A stretch of 64,000 nt of DNA from Enterococcus pallens ATCC BAA-351 (lineage in GTDB: Bacteria; Bacillota; Bacilli; Lactobacillales; Enterococcaceae): NCBI RefSeq assembly GCF_000407485.1, contig NZ_ASWD01000001.1, positions 1 to 64,000 of the forward strand. Direction: 5' to 3'. The notes under the pieces were generated by a model. That model ran no database searches. It saw only the letters and a program-made list of their open reading frames with translations, and was not told the origin of the DNA. A program made the position numbers and the translations under genes. Every line of letters starts with the position of its first letter. Within the stretch, counting starts at the first letter, position 1. Below are positions 53,219-62,733 of this stretch, in pieces.

Positions 53219-53602
53219 GTGAAAGTTAGAAACTGTTTTGTATGGTTAACCATAATATTAGGTTTATCCTTCCCCATAACCACATCTGCCCAAACGCAGG
53301 AAAAAGGAACCAATGTTGGCATCGGTTTTCGTACAGAGCAGCCAAAGCCGACACCAACACCCGTTCAGCCACTACCGTCTGAACCTGTCCCGATCAACAA
53401 CGTATTACCAGCAACTATCGGACAGACCAGATATTATACACAATCCGATCAACCGCAGACAGCCAGTAAAGGAACCTTGCCAAAAACCGGAGAACAACGG
53501 CAGGTGGTTTTCCTTCAGTTCATTGGACTAGGCTGTGTTGCCAGTTGCTTCTGGTTGTTTCTCTTTACTCGTCTGAGAGAGGAGGAGCAAGAGAATGATT
53601 AA
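53219..53602 (+). CDS. Small LPXTG protein of the WxL locus, GTG start
   Basis: 127 aa from GTG 53219 (GGAGGAAGTGAGGGAT ahead); the frame continues upstream inside the previous gene. Signal peptide VKVRNCFVWLTIILGLSF ending near TSAQTQ, a short Pro/Thr-rich stalk (PKPTPTPVQPLPSEPVP), the sorting motif LPKTGE, a hydrophobic segment and TRLREEE tail. Small sortase substrates of this kind are a regular part of WxL operons. Overlaps the next gene by 8 bases. Confidence 0.9.
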   Translation: MKVRNCFVWLTIILGLSFPITTSAQTQEKGTNVGIGFRTEQPKPTPTPVQPLPSEPVPINNVLPATIGQTRYYTQSDQPQTASKGTLPKTGEQRQVVFLQFIGLGCVASCFWLFLFTRLREEEQEND

Positions 53603-56375
53603 CCAGCGACAAAAGCTACGGACATTTTTCTGTGCCTTACTGGTTACGAGCCTACTGCTTTCAACTTCCCCAGTGTTTGCCGAAACAGTTCAGGACGTAC
53701 CAGTCGGTGAACCCACGATTTCTTCAAAGGCCGAAGATCCATTGAAGGAATACAAAGAACGAGCTCAAAACCAAGTCCCCATGGCGGAGAGCGTGGAGTC
53801 ACAGGATGTGCCAGAAAAGACAAGCGAGATAGAAACTTCCCCAACAGAATTAAAAGAAACAACAGGTGAATCCCTAACACCTACTAGTGAGTCAAGTGAA
53901 GAACAACCGGAAATGACCAATCAGCGGATTGAACCGCAGGGCGGTATTATGCCGCTGGCTGGAAAGACATTAAGAGAAGGGTTGCCAGGTGATCCACTTC
54001 CTTATGATATTGATAAGAATTTTGCGGATGTGCTTCGAACTATTTATCCAGCTGCACCCAATCCTATGACGGATGATTTTATGGAGAGTTTGGGGAGTTT
54101 GAATGTAAATAGCAAAAATCTAACAAGTCTTAAGGGGATTGAGTATGCAGTGAATTTGTATCTTCTGAATTGTAGTTTTAATCAGCTAAACGAATTGGAT
54201 GTTAATAGTAATGTTGGATTGATGACTTTGAATGTAAACTCCAATAATCTAACAAGTCTTAAGGGGATTGAGCATGCAGTAAATTTGACTCAACTAGTCT
54301 GTGAGTTTAATCAGTTAAGTGAGTTGGATATCAGTAGTAACACAAAATTATTTTTCTTGAACTGTAGATACAATCAGCTTAGTGAATTAGATGTAAGTAG
54401 CAATACAGGATTGACGAATTTGAGTTGCGGTAACAATCAACTTAGTGAATTAGATGTAAGTAGCAATACCGCATTGACAACTCTAAGTTGCGCTAACAAT
54501 CAGCTTAGTGAATTAGATGTTAGCAATAATACCGCATTAACGTCTTTGAATTGCGGTAGCAACCCACTAAGTGAGTTAGATGTAAGTAGCAATACCGCAT
54601 TGACAACTCTAGGTTGCGTTAACAATCAGCTTAGTGAATTAGATGTTAGCAATAATACCTCGTTAAAGGTTTTGGATTGCAGAATCAATCAAATTAGCGA
54701 TTTGGATGTAAGCGAACATTCATCCTTGATTGAGTTTTATTGCAGTGACAATCAAATTAGCGAATTGAATATGAGTGGCAACCCATTATTGTTGTTTTTT
54801 TTATGTTCTAACAATCGGTTAAGTGAATTAGATATAAGCAGCAATACTGCATTGATGCAGCTAAGGTGTGAAGGTAATCAACTTGGAAACTTAGATATAA
54901 ATAGCAATATAGCTTTGTACGATTTGCATTGCAGTTCTAATCAGTTGAGTGAATTGGATGTAAGTAGTAATACAGCATTAGTGAATTTATTTTGTCTTGA
55001 CAATCTGTTAAGCAAACTGGATATCAGTAACAATACACTTTTAACGACTTTAGATTGTTCTAGCAACCGCATTAGCGACATAAGCTCTGCCAATGGACTA
55101 ACAGCATTAACAGATTTTAATGCATCCAATCAACAAATCACTATCCCTGTCCCTCCAGTATCTCTGACTGATGAAGCGACAGTAGATGTTTTAAAAACAA
55201 CTGCACGAACAGGTTTAACTGCTACTAACGTGGATATCAATCCAGCTCCAGCAACCATTCTCCCCAATGCCAGTAATGGAGATCTTATTGACCTAACAGG
55301 AGTGACTAGGGATTCGTTAAGTGATAAGTCGATTAGTTTTGAATATGCTAGCTCTGCATTGCAAGAAGGTGCGAGTACTTACACAACAAAGCTTTTTTCA
55401 GGGATAATTACCTTTGCGGATGTTAGTGAACTAAAGAATGAATTACAAGTTAGCTCTAACAAGACCAAAAGTGGTGAAGAATTGACTTGGACTTGGACAA
55501 TTACAAGTTTAACTGAAAAGAAGGCTGAAGATATTAAAGCGACCTTTACCTTACCTAATTATGTTAATGGAGATATTACGGATATTGTGATCACTAAAGG
55601 AGCAAGTAGTGTTGCTGGAGACATGAATCATTTGAATGGCACTACCAGTTTAGGTAATTTAGAGCAGCGTGAATCAATTGTGATAACCTTTAAATCAGTT
55701 GCTAGAGGCGATCCTGAGTGGCACGAAGCGATTGGTCGTTTAGATTGGTCAGATACAACACCGTCTAGTCCGCATTATAATGAATCGAAGCAACCGTTTA
55801 AAATTCTTGATGACGAGCAAACCGATACGCCCAAGGATTCGCTGGACATGGGGATTTTATCTGTTCCGATCTATTTTAACTTTGGTATGCAAGATATTGA
55901 TTCTACGTTACAAACCTATTCGTTGCATACACTGAATTATCAATCTAATACCAATGTAGTGACAGATGGGTTCTACACACGAGTTAAAGATGAGCGGTCT
56001 TCGAATACAGGCTGGGAGTTAACAGCTAGTCTGTCGGAATTTGTGGACAAATCAGGAATTGGGATGCCTAATGGGAGCGGAACTTCATTGAAACTGCACA
56101 ATATGTCTATTGAAAAAGTGACCAATCGGGATACTCCGCAAGAGGGTATTGATCCATCACCATCGGGCACACCGAGTACGGTGAAAACGACAGAGACCTT
56201 AGTGGCCGGTGATGCTGCGAAGACAGTGGTTGATGCAGGAGCCTCTGAAGGGGATGGAACCTGGCAGCTGCGGATGCCGTTTACTGATCTTTCGTTGAAT
56301 GTTCCTGCGAATGCTGGGAAAAAGGGAACGGTCTATCAGGCGAAGCTAACTTGGTCTCTGAATAGTACACCTTAG
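53595..56375 (+). CDS. Leucine-rich repeat WxL-domain surface protein
   Basis: 926 aa: signal peptide (1-29), a Glu/Ser/Thr/Pro-rich region (30-120), a cap (about 125-165), then about 15 bacterial LRRs of 21 residues (170-500), consensus NQLSELDVSSNTALTTLSC, like internalin-type or BspA-type receptors. An Ig/DUF11-like domain lies at about 610-715 (SGEELTWTWTITSLTEKKAE), then a C-terminal WxL domain (about 750-926) with GWELTASLSEF and LTWSLNSTP. The LRR DNA is a 63-bp tandem repeat, so repeat number may vary. Likely host- or matrix-binding component of the WxL complex. Confidence 0.93.
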   Translation: MINQRQKLRTFFCALLVTSLLLSTSPVFAETVQDVPVGEPTISSKAEDPLKEYKERAQNQVPMAESVESQDVPEKTSEIETSPTELKETTGESLTPTSESSEEQPEMTNQRIEPQGGIMPLAGKTLREGLPGDPLPYDIDKNFADVLRTIYPAAPNPMTDDFMESLGSLNVNSKNLTSLKGIEYAVNLYLLNCSFNQLNELDVNSNVGLMTLNVNSNNLTSLKGIEHAVNLTQLVCEFNQLSELDISSNTKLFFLNCRYNQLSELDVSSNTGLTNLSCGNNQLSELDVSSNTALTTLSCANNQLSELDVSNNTALTSLNCGSNPLSELDVSSNTALTTLGCVNNQLSELDVSNNTSLKVLDCRINQISDLDVSEHSSLIEFYCSDNQISELNMSGNPLLLFFLCSNNRLSELDISSNTALMQLRCEGNQLGNLDINSNIALYDLHCSSNQLSELDVSSNTALVNLFCLDNLLSKLDISNNTLLTTLDCSSNRISDISSANGLTALTDFNASNQQITIPVPPVSLTDEATVDVLKTTARTGLTATNVDINPAPATILPNASNGDLIDLTGVTRDSLSDKSISFEYASSALQEGASTYTTKLFSGIITFADVSELKNELQVSSNKTKSGEELTWTWTITSLTEKKAEDIKATFTLPNYVNGDITDIVITKGASSVAGDMNHLNGTTSLGNLEQRESIVITFKSVARGDPEWHEAIGRLDWSDTTPSSPHYNESKQPFKILDDEQTDTPKDSLDMGILSVPIYFNFGMQDIDSTLQTYSLHTLNYQSNTNVVTDGFYTRVKDERSSNTGWELTASLSEFVDKSGIGMPNGSGTSLKLHNMSIEKVTNRDTPQEGIDPSPSGTPSTVKTTETLVAGDAAKTVVDAGASEGDGTWQLRMPFTDLSLNVPANAGKKGTVYQAKLTWSLNSTP

Positions 56376-56391
56376 TGAAAGGAGAATGTAC

Positions 56392-56619
56392 ATGACCATT
56401 CCAATGTGGTTGGGCGTATTCGGCTTTCTAGCGATTGCCGGGCTGGTGAGCTTTTTGATCTTTTTTGTTAAGGACAGCCGGCTGCGGATGGAGTACGAGA
56501 AGAAATCGACTGTGTTGTTAGTAGATTGCGGCTTATTGTTTGTGATGCTGCTGGCAGTTGGTGCGGCGATCTTCTTATATCTTGATTGGCAGGCTCAATT
56601 GAACTATTTTCTATCCTGA
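56392..56619 (+). CDS. Small two-helix membrane protein of the WxL operon
   Basis: 75 aa from ATG 56392, 7 bases after AAAGGAG; the ATG at 56386 is too close to the site. Two membrane helices (MWLGVFGFLAIAGLVSFLIF and GLLFVMLLAVGAAIFLYL) join through a basic loop (KDSRLRMEYEKK). No family recognised. Last gene of the operon, possibly helping to assemble or place the WxL complex. Confidence 0.8.
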   Translation: MTIPMWLGVFGFLAIAGLVSFLIFFVKDSRLRMEYEKKSTVLLVDCGLLFVMLLAVGAAIFLYLDWQAQLNYFLS

Positions 56620-56623
56620 GAGT

Positions 56624-56660
56624 TGAAAGGGAGGGGAACCTCCCTTTCAGCTACTTTTTT
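56624..56660 (+). terminator. Terminator of the WxL operon
   Basis: TGAAAGGGAGG pairs with CCTCCCTTTCA (11 bp, loop GGAA), then GCTACTTTTTT. Confidence 0.93.
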
Positions 56661-56727
56661 AAAGCGTTAGGGGGATTCGTGCCTACATAATTCGTTTACT
56701 ACAAGTAACATAGAAAGAGGTGTCATC

Positions 56728-57450
56728 ATGAGTCGGATTTTGATGTTAACCAGATGTCAATATGCAGAAGAAGAGTTAGAGAGACTGATTCGCAGACTAG
56801 GGCATGAGTTGTTTTGCACAATGAGTATCCTAGACACGATTAAGTATGGAAAAGCTTCTTCCGAGTTTTTAGAACAATTTCAAATCATCCTGTTAAGCGA
56901 AACCATCTCCAATCAAGAGTGTCAAGAAATCATTGGACAATTAGATAGAGATCAGTTCATCTTTATTCAATTAAGCGGCAATGTCTTGTCGAAGGGTGAA
57001 CAGGAAAGAAAGCAACACGAAGGAATTACCTATTGCTTATCAACTTCAGCTTCCTTAGAAACATTTAGAGAAGTGCTAAGCCAGCAACCAAAAGGCCGAA
57101 ACAAAGAAGTCTTTTCTCTGAGTACGAATGACAAGTACTTACCAGAAGACTTACTGGCGCTGCTGTCTCTTACTAAAATGGAAAAAAGAGTGTTTCAGGA
57201 ATTAATGAAATCAGAAGGACAAACCGTGTCTCGTGAGATTCTCTGCCGTGAAATTTGGCAGGCAGAGCCGAACCAATCCACCCAATCCCAACTATCCACT
57301 CTAATCAGAAAGATAAAAGCTAAAATGGATAAACTGGGAATAAACAGCGGCTGCATTAAGACACAATGGGGTCACGGGTACATGCTGGATATGGAGGTTT
57401 TACACAATCGATCAACTGTCGATCATTCAATTCTTTATCAGGCGCAATAG
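56728..57450 (+). CDS. Winged-helix regulator adjacent to the WxL operon
   Basis: 240 aa. The N-terminal 105 residues look like a degenerate receiver (MSRILMLTRCQYAEEELERL, QIILLSETIS) without the acidic pocket and phospho-Asp, so it is not a classical response regulator. The C-terminal half is an OmpR-type winged helix (LTKMEKRVFQELMKSEGQTV, SREILCREIW, TLIRKIKAKMDKLG, wing TQWGHGYML). Such orphan regulators are found next to enterococcal WxL loci. AGAGGTG precedes the ATG. Its last 37 codons plus terminator are duplicated at 62076-62237. Confidence 0.85.
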   Translation: MSRILMLTRCQYAEEELERLIRRLGHELFCTMSILDTIKYGKASSEFLEQFQIILLSETISNQECQEIIGQLDRDQFIFIQLSGNVLSKGEQERKQHEGITYCLSTSASLETFREVLSQQPKGRNKEVFSLSTNDKYLPEDLLALLSLTKMEKRVFQELMKSEGQTVSREILCREIWQAEPNQSTQSQLSTLIRKIKAKMDKLGINSGCIKTQWGHGYMLDMEVLHNRSTVDHSILYQAQ

Positions 57451-57495
57451 ATTAGAACGGCTATGCTTAAGTGTGCAGCCGTTTTTTGTTGGAGG
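57339..57495 (+). repeat. Direct repeat, left copy (3' end of the WxL regulator plus terminator)
   Basis: About 155 bases, from AATAAACAGCGGCTG to the end of the terminator, recur at 62076-62237 with roughly 95 % identity by eye. The pair brackets the YobI-like NTPase gene. Confidence 0.88.
57456..57487 (+). terminator. Terminator of the WxL regulator gene
   Basis: AACGGCT pairs with AGCCGTT around ATGCTTAAGTGTGC, followed by a T-run. Confidence 0.88.
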
Positions 57496-57779
57496 GAGTA
57501 GTGGTGGGAGTGGGTTAGATTAGATTGGGCATTTGAACCGAAGGTTGATTTGAGTGAGTAGAGAATATAACGATAACAATCAACAGCTGAGCATAGAGAT
57601 AGAATGATCGGCTTAAGCAGAAGTTTAATTGAGAATATTTGGATTTAGTAGAATGATTTCTCTTAGTAGGAGTCATTTTTTTGCTAGCGATTATTTTTAA
57701 TTAATTGTCTAAGATTCTTTTATAATTACACGTGTTATAATATTGGAGAGTGATCTTAAAGAGGAGCGTGGAGAAAGCT

Positions 57780-60700
57780 ATGGGTAAAGAAACATCAGCA
57801 TTATCAAACGAAAATAACAGAACTGACGAGATTAACGTAGACAAAAAGTTTCAGAAGTTAACCCCTGAAAAAGACTTAGGTGGAAAAGGTCTATCAGGAT
57901 ATAAAGAAGCGTTGGATTATGCTTTTTCAGATGCAGATATAAGAAATATTGCTTTAACAGGGGTATATGGTTCAGGCAAGAGTAGTATTCTAGAAAGTTA
58001 TAAAAAGAAATCTGAGCTAAAGTATATTCATATCTCCCTAGCTCACTTTGACAATCTAGAAGCTAAAAAGGATGAAGAAAAAAATAATATAGAAAAGTTT
58101 AATGAAAAAACATTAGAAGGTAAAATCCTCAACCAATTATTACACCAGATAGATTCTAGAGATATTCCTCAAACAATTTTTCGAACAAAAAAGAATGTAA
58201 AGAAAAAATCTGTGGGGCTATTTTCTGCCATTGTTTTAGTAGTTATAATCTCTATATTGTATGTACTCAATGTGGAGCCATGGATGATTTATATCAAAGA
58301 GCTTTTCAGCTGGTTATTCGGCTGGTTATTTAGTGTCTTTAAACTTCTTCCTAGACCAAATAAGAGAATTGTCGATAGCATAGTTGTTACAACCCTTATA
58401 TTTTCTTTAGGATATTTAATTTATAAAGTTGCACTGATTCAATTAAATAGAAAAATATTTAAAGGATTTTCATTCAAAAGTAGTGGGGTACAGAGTGACA
58501 TTGAAATCTTCAGTGAATCTGATGCTTCGTATTTCGATAAGTATCTAGATGATGTACTTTATTTATTTTGTCAATCTGGTGCAGATATTATTGTGTTTGA
58601 AGATATAGATCGCTTCGAAAATGGAATAATCTTTGAAAAACTAAAAGAATTAAATACTTTAGTGAATAACAAGATTGTATCACGAAATGTAGGAGTATGG
58701 GGAACAGATAATAATAAACACAATCAAATGAAATTTTTGTATCTTCTGAAGGATGATCTTTTCACATCGAAAGATAGAGCAAAATTTTTTGATTTTATTA
58801 TTCCAATTGTTCCAGTGGTAACCAGCACTAATTCCTATGAAAAGCTAAAAGAGTTACTGGAAAGTAGTGGAATATATGAGAAGTTCGATCGAAATTTCTT
58901 GCAAAAAATTTCGCTTTATATAGACGATATGCGATTAATGAAAAATATTTATAATGAATTTCTCATTTACTCTAAAAGAATTGATTTAGAAAAGCTGAAA
59001 TTGAGTAATGAGGAGTTACTTTCTATACTCACGTACAAGAATATTTTTCCGGATGATTTTTCGTGCTTGCTATATAATAAAGGATTTGTGTATGCCTTAT
59101 TTAAGAATAAGATAAAATTAATAAAAGAAAAAGAGGATGAGTTAGAGGAACACATTGCTACTTTGAAGGGGAAAATAGAAAGTGGGGAATATGAATATTT
59201 ATCTTCACTTGACGAACTAATATATTTATATTTACCGTATACAATAAGAGTTAATGGTGTGGTTGCTTCAGATTACCCAAGTATTGAAAAATTTATGGAA
59301 ACAATGAGAAATCCTGAGTCTACTCTTCAATACATGTTTCAGATGAACAGTTGGAGTAGTATTACTTTCACGGAGATTCAAAATTCCCTAAAGAAGAACT
59401 CTGATTTTCAAAAAAGAAAAAAAGTACTTGAAAATAGAAAAAATAAGGAAGAAATCAAGGAAGCAATCGCTGAAGCTAAAGCAGAAAAGGACTTAATAAA
59501 AAATAGTAAGCTGAAAGATATTCTTTCAGTGGAAAGTATTGAAGATATTGCTAATACAGATTACCAATCTCTAAAAAGAAGTGAATATTTTGATTTGATT
59601 GTCTTCCTTTTGCGTAATGGCTATATCAATGAAGGATATACAGACTATATTACATATTTTTATGAAAATAGTCTAAGACTCGCAGATAAGAACTTCTTGA
59701 GAAGTATAACAGATGAAAAGAAATTATATTGGGAGTACCCATTAACTAAATCAGACAATGTTAAGGAGGAAATTATTGATCGAATGATTAGGTCTGATTT
59801 CCTTAAAGTTGAATCACTAAATTTTAATCTATTTGAATTCTTGCTTCTGAAAAGCACTAACCCAAATGTAGATAGTTATTTGAGTGCCTATTTCCAAATG
59901 ATTAGATCTGAAAAAAAAGTTGACTTTATCATGCAAGCATTTCTCTCATTTACTGATGAAGGGCAGAATAATTTGGTTTTAGCTATATACGATAATAGCT
60001 ATTCTTTGTTTAAAACGATATTTTTAAATGAACAGTTTTCAGACGCCGAATTAAGCAAATTAGCATCAAAAATGTTATTGAGTTTGAATTATGATCAGCT
60101 TTTGGAGATAGACATCCACGATGAGTTCTTCTTAGAATTTCTTGACAATTCTTCGCAGATAATATTTGAGATTAATAGGATCATTGATGAGGACATAATT
60201 GAAAATCTTTCGAATTTAGGACCGTGTTTTATAAGTGTAGACTTTTCGAGAATCAATGAAGACTTTTCAAAACTCATCTTTGAAAATAATTTTTATGCGC
60301 TAAATTACGATAATATTCTCACTATATTGACTCATTTCTACGATGTTACTGATGAATGGGAAATTAAGCATAGAAACTATACGATAATTTCTAACTTAGA
60401 GGATAAAACCTTATTAAATTATGTAAATGGAAATAAGATTGGCGAATATGTTTCAGCCTACCTCCTTTTTTCAGAAGGAGAAATTGATGACGAGATATCC
60501 CAAGTTTATGAAATAATCAAAAATGACAAGTTGTCGCATGATAAAACTGGTGAGTATATCCGTTGTCTCAAAACAAAGGACTTGAATTTGCAAGAAATTA
60601 CTTACCTAAGAGCTCAGCTTGAAGCTATTAAGTACCAAAAAGCTAAAGCCAATGAAAAGAATATTATTACATGCTTCTTGAAGATTGAAGAGGAATACGA

Positions 60701-61691
60701 CAATAATACAAATGAATCTAAGGAATTGGAGAACTTAGATAAATTATTGGACTTTATTATAGATGGCTCAGCAGAATATTCTTTTGATAAAGACAAGGCA
60801 GGTGAAGAGTTCAAGAACGAGGAGTTAGATGACTTTTTAAACTGGATTGTTACTAAAAACGAAATTCCCGATGAACGATATAATGATATTATCTCTAAAA
60901 TAGATATTGTGTTCTCTGAATTTGCATTTGAAAATATTGAAAGTAGTAAAATAGAACTATTACTTGATAATCACAAAATAGAATTCTCTGAAACTTCGTT
61001 ACAAACATTTAGAGAGCATTACTCAGAGTACAATGTAAGGTACATCCTAAATAACATAGACAATTATATGGACTATGTTGATATAGAAGAAAACTATGAC
61101 TATGATGAAATGTATGAAGTTTTAGTTCAAAGTGACAACCTGTCTATTGAAAAGCAAAAAGACTTAGTAGATTGTTTTGATTCTAATGACGGAATATCCA
61201 TTCAACATATAAGTTTGAAAAAGGAACTTACGGCCTATATTCTATCCACTCACTTTAATTATAATGACTTGGAATACATTTGCGAAGTCTATGACACACA
61301 AACTAATATTATCAGAATTGAAATATATAAATTAGTCATGGAATACTTTATGAATATCCTTGAAGAAGACATTAAGCTTTCAAAAGAGTTGTTGAAAAAG
61401 TTAATTCAAGATATGGATGTAAATCTAGAGGATAGACGTTTGATAATGAGTAGAAACATCGAAAAAATCGAGTTGGAAAAATTACCAGAATTATTTTCTG
61501 ATTTAAAATTGGATGAACTAAATACTATATTTGACGGAAAAAATCCTAGCTTTACACGAGACGAGGTATACAAGAATATTCTAACCTATTTAAAAAAGAA
61601 AGGAGTGATTTCTAGTTTTAGTGAAACTAATGATATGTATAGGGTTTACAACAAGCGTAAACGAACATTAATTTTTGACTATTTAGATTAA
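57780..61691 (+). CDS. YobI-like membrane P-loop NTPase
   Basis: 1303 aa from ATG 57780 (GTGGAG 7 bases ahead); an upstream in-frame GTG at 57750 is possible. Walker A GVYGSGKSSIL (about 61-71) follows FSDADIRNIALT. Two membrane segments lie inside the NTPase domain (about 145-165 and 203-222), as in KAP-type NTPases. Walker B is ADIIVFEDIDRFENG (about 266-280), with GVWGTDNNK beyond. The remaining 900 residues are a very acidic, Leu/Ile/Asn-rich helical array (repeats of ENI, SL..D and LD.. type), plausibly a sensor or scaffold. This fits the YobI P-loop NTPase family, found in genomic islands. Phage defence is suspected for relatives of this kind, not shown here. Strongly AT-rich against the WxL genes, so acquired. 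Confidence 0.8.
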   Translation: MGKETSALSNENNRTDEINVDKKFQKLTPEKDLGGKGLSGYKEALDYAFSDADIRNIALTGVYGSGKSSILESYKKKSELKYIHISLAHFDNLEAKKDEEKNNIEKFNEKTLEGKILNQLLHQIDSRDIPQTIFRTKKNVKKKSVGLFSAIVLVVIISILYVLNVEPWMIYIKELFSWLFGWLFSVFKLLPRPNKRIVDSIVVTTLIFSLGYLIYKVALIQLNRKIFKGFSFKSSGVQSDIEIFSESDASYFDKYLDDVLYLFCQSGADIIVFEDIDRFENGIIFEKLKELNTLVNNKIVSRNVGVWGTDNNKHNQMKFLYLLKDDLFTSKDRAKFFDFIIPIVPVVTSTNSYEKLKELLESSGIYEKFDRNFLQKISLYIDDMRLMKNIYNEFLIYSKRIDLEKLKLSNEELLSILTYKNIFPDDFSCLLYNKGFVYALFKNKIKLIKEKEDELEEHIATLKGKIESGEYEYLSSLDELIYLYLPYTIRVNGVVASDYPSIEKFMETMRNPESTLQYMFQMNSWSSITFTEIQNSLKKNSDFQKRKKVLENRKNKEEIKEAIAEAKAEKDLIKNSKLKDILSVESIEDIANTDYQSLKRSEYFDLIVFLLRNGYINEGYTDYITYFYENSLRLADKNFLRSITDEKKLYWEYPLTKSDNVKEEIIDRMIRSDFLKVESLNFNLFEFLLLKSTNPNVDSYLSAYFQMIRSEKKVDFIMQAFLSFTDEGQNNLVLAIYDNSYSLFKTIFLNEQFSDAELSKLASKMLLSLNYDQLLEIDIHDEFFLEFLDNSSQIIFEINRIIDEDIIENLSNLGPCFISVDFSRINEDFSKLIFENNFYALNYDNILTILTHFYDVTDEWEIKHRNYTIISNLEDKTLLNYVNGNKIGEYVSAYLLFSEGEIDDEISQVYEIIKNDKLSHDKTGEYIRCLKTKDLNLQEITYLRAQLEAIKYQKAKANEKNIITCFLKIEEEYDNNTNESKELENLDKLLDFIIDGSAEYSFDKDKAGEEFKNEELDDFLNWIVTKNEIPDERYNDIISKIDIVFSEFAFENIESSKIELLLDNHKIEFSETSLQTFREHYSEYNVRYILNNIDNYMDYVDIEENYDYDEMYEVLVQSDNLSIEKQKDLVDCFDSNDGISIQHISLKKELTAYILSTHFNYNDLEYICEVYDTQTNIIRIEIYKLVMEYFMNILEEDIKLSKELLKKLIQDMDVNLEDRRLIMSRNIEKIELEKLPELFSDLKLDELNTIFDGKNPSFTRDEVYKNILTYLKKKGVISSFSETNDMYRVYNKRKRTLIFDYLD

Positions 61692-62075
61692 TGCTATCCT
61701 GGTTTAGCATTTTCATCTTGGACTTTATTCATTAGTTGAAACGGCGCACCTTTATTTGGTCAAGCTTTGTAGATTACTCTTTAATGAATAATATAGCTCA
61801 AGCGACCTAGACAACAAGACTTCAGTGATCGTTCATTAAAGTAGCGTTTAAAACCCATTGATCAATTAGTATCAAATTCTTTTCCACTCAATGATAGAGC
61901 ACATAAAATGACGTTTTTTATCGACACTTGTATAAGCTAAATCAACAGTAGTTCTCTTCAACGAAGCTAAAATTGAGAAAATTCGGATTAACTAATTTCC
62001 GATCGATGCACGAGATTGACTTGTGTATTATGAATAAAAAAAATCCACTTCGTATAATTAGGTTTCAAACTATAT
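61692..62075. other. AT-rich stretch with no supported gene
   Basis: No ORF with a ribosome site. Fragments such as ATTGATCAATTAGTATCAAA near 61859 look like remnants of insertion sequences, but I cannot assign one. Confidence 0.4.
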
Positions 62076-62237
62076 AATAAACAGCGGCTGCATCAAGACA
62101 CAATGGGGTCTCGGCTACATGCTGGATATGGAGGTTTTACACAATCGATCGACTGTAGATCATTCAATTCTTTATCAAGCACAATAGATTAGAACGGCTA
62201 TGCTTAAGTGTGCAGCCGTTTTTTTGTGTTGGAGGAA
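62076..62237 (+). repeat. Direct repeat, right copy (regulator 3' end and terminator)
   Basis: Encodes the same last residues as the WxL regulator (SGC.KTQWG.GYMLDMEVLHN) with a few substitutions (GLG for GHG), its stop codon and terminator. It lacks the rest of the gene, so it is a non-functional duplicate. Confidence 0.88.
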
Positions 62238-62397
62238 TAATTGTTTGATCGTTCTTGATATAGAAAAAATTTTTCCTTTCTTTTGCGTATCTTTTCATGA
62301 GCAGTTCGCTATGAACGACTCAAAAAAATCTAATGATTTTGATCGCAAAAACTCACCATGCTATACTTAAGGTGACTCTTTCGCGATCAGCGAAAGG

Positions 62398-62655
62398 ATG
62401 GAACACATGCAAAAATATACACCTACCAACGATCTGTTATTCCGCAAGATGCTAACGTCTAAGGATTCTGGTGTTATCCTAAAGGCTTTCGTCAAGGATA
62501 TGCTGGGCAAAGAATTCAAAACACTGACACCCCGAGAAACTTATCACATTGACAGTTACAAGAAGACCCATGACACGATGAAAATTATGCGAACCGAAGT
62601 AGATGTACTGGCGGTGGCTGAAGACGGCAGTCAGGTAACCATCGAAATGTTATGA
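62398..62655 (+). pseudogene. Rpn/PD-(D/E)XK nuclease family transposase, truncated
   Basis: Only the N-terminal 85 residues remain: YTPTNDLLFRKMLTSKDSGV, then DSYKKTHDTMKIMRTEVDVL and VTIEM. The family (recombination-promoting nuclease, PDDEXK_2) normally has about 280-300 residues and continues VxIExQ through the catalytic core at this exact point. Similarity stops at GAAATG, 10 bases before the palindromic end of the recombinase element (62665), so that element most likely interrupted it. GAAAGGATG-type site ahead of the start. Confidence 0.8.
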
Positions 62656-62664
62656 AAAGTAAAT

Positions 62665-62733
62665 AGTTATGTAAAGAACATCAAAATAGTGCCCGTAGAT
62701 CAACTATCGTGATGCTCTTTACTTTACATAACT
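62665..62733. repeat. Imperfect palindrome at the end of the recombinase element
   Basis: AGTTATGTAAAG (62665-62676) matches inverted CTTTACATAACT (62722-62733), with inner ATAGT/ACTAT and CATC/GATG pairs. It touches the stop codon of the recombinase gene. Probably the element's terminal recombination site, and it could also stop transcription. Confidence 0.65.

Noticed and set aside
54100-55100. 63-bp tandem repeats as a regulatory or mobile repeat array
   Set aside because: They are the coding units of the 21-residue leucine-rich repeats.
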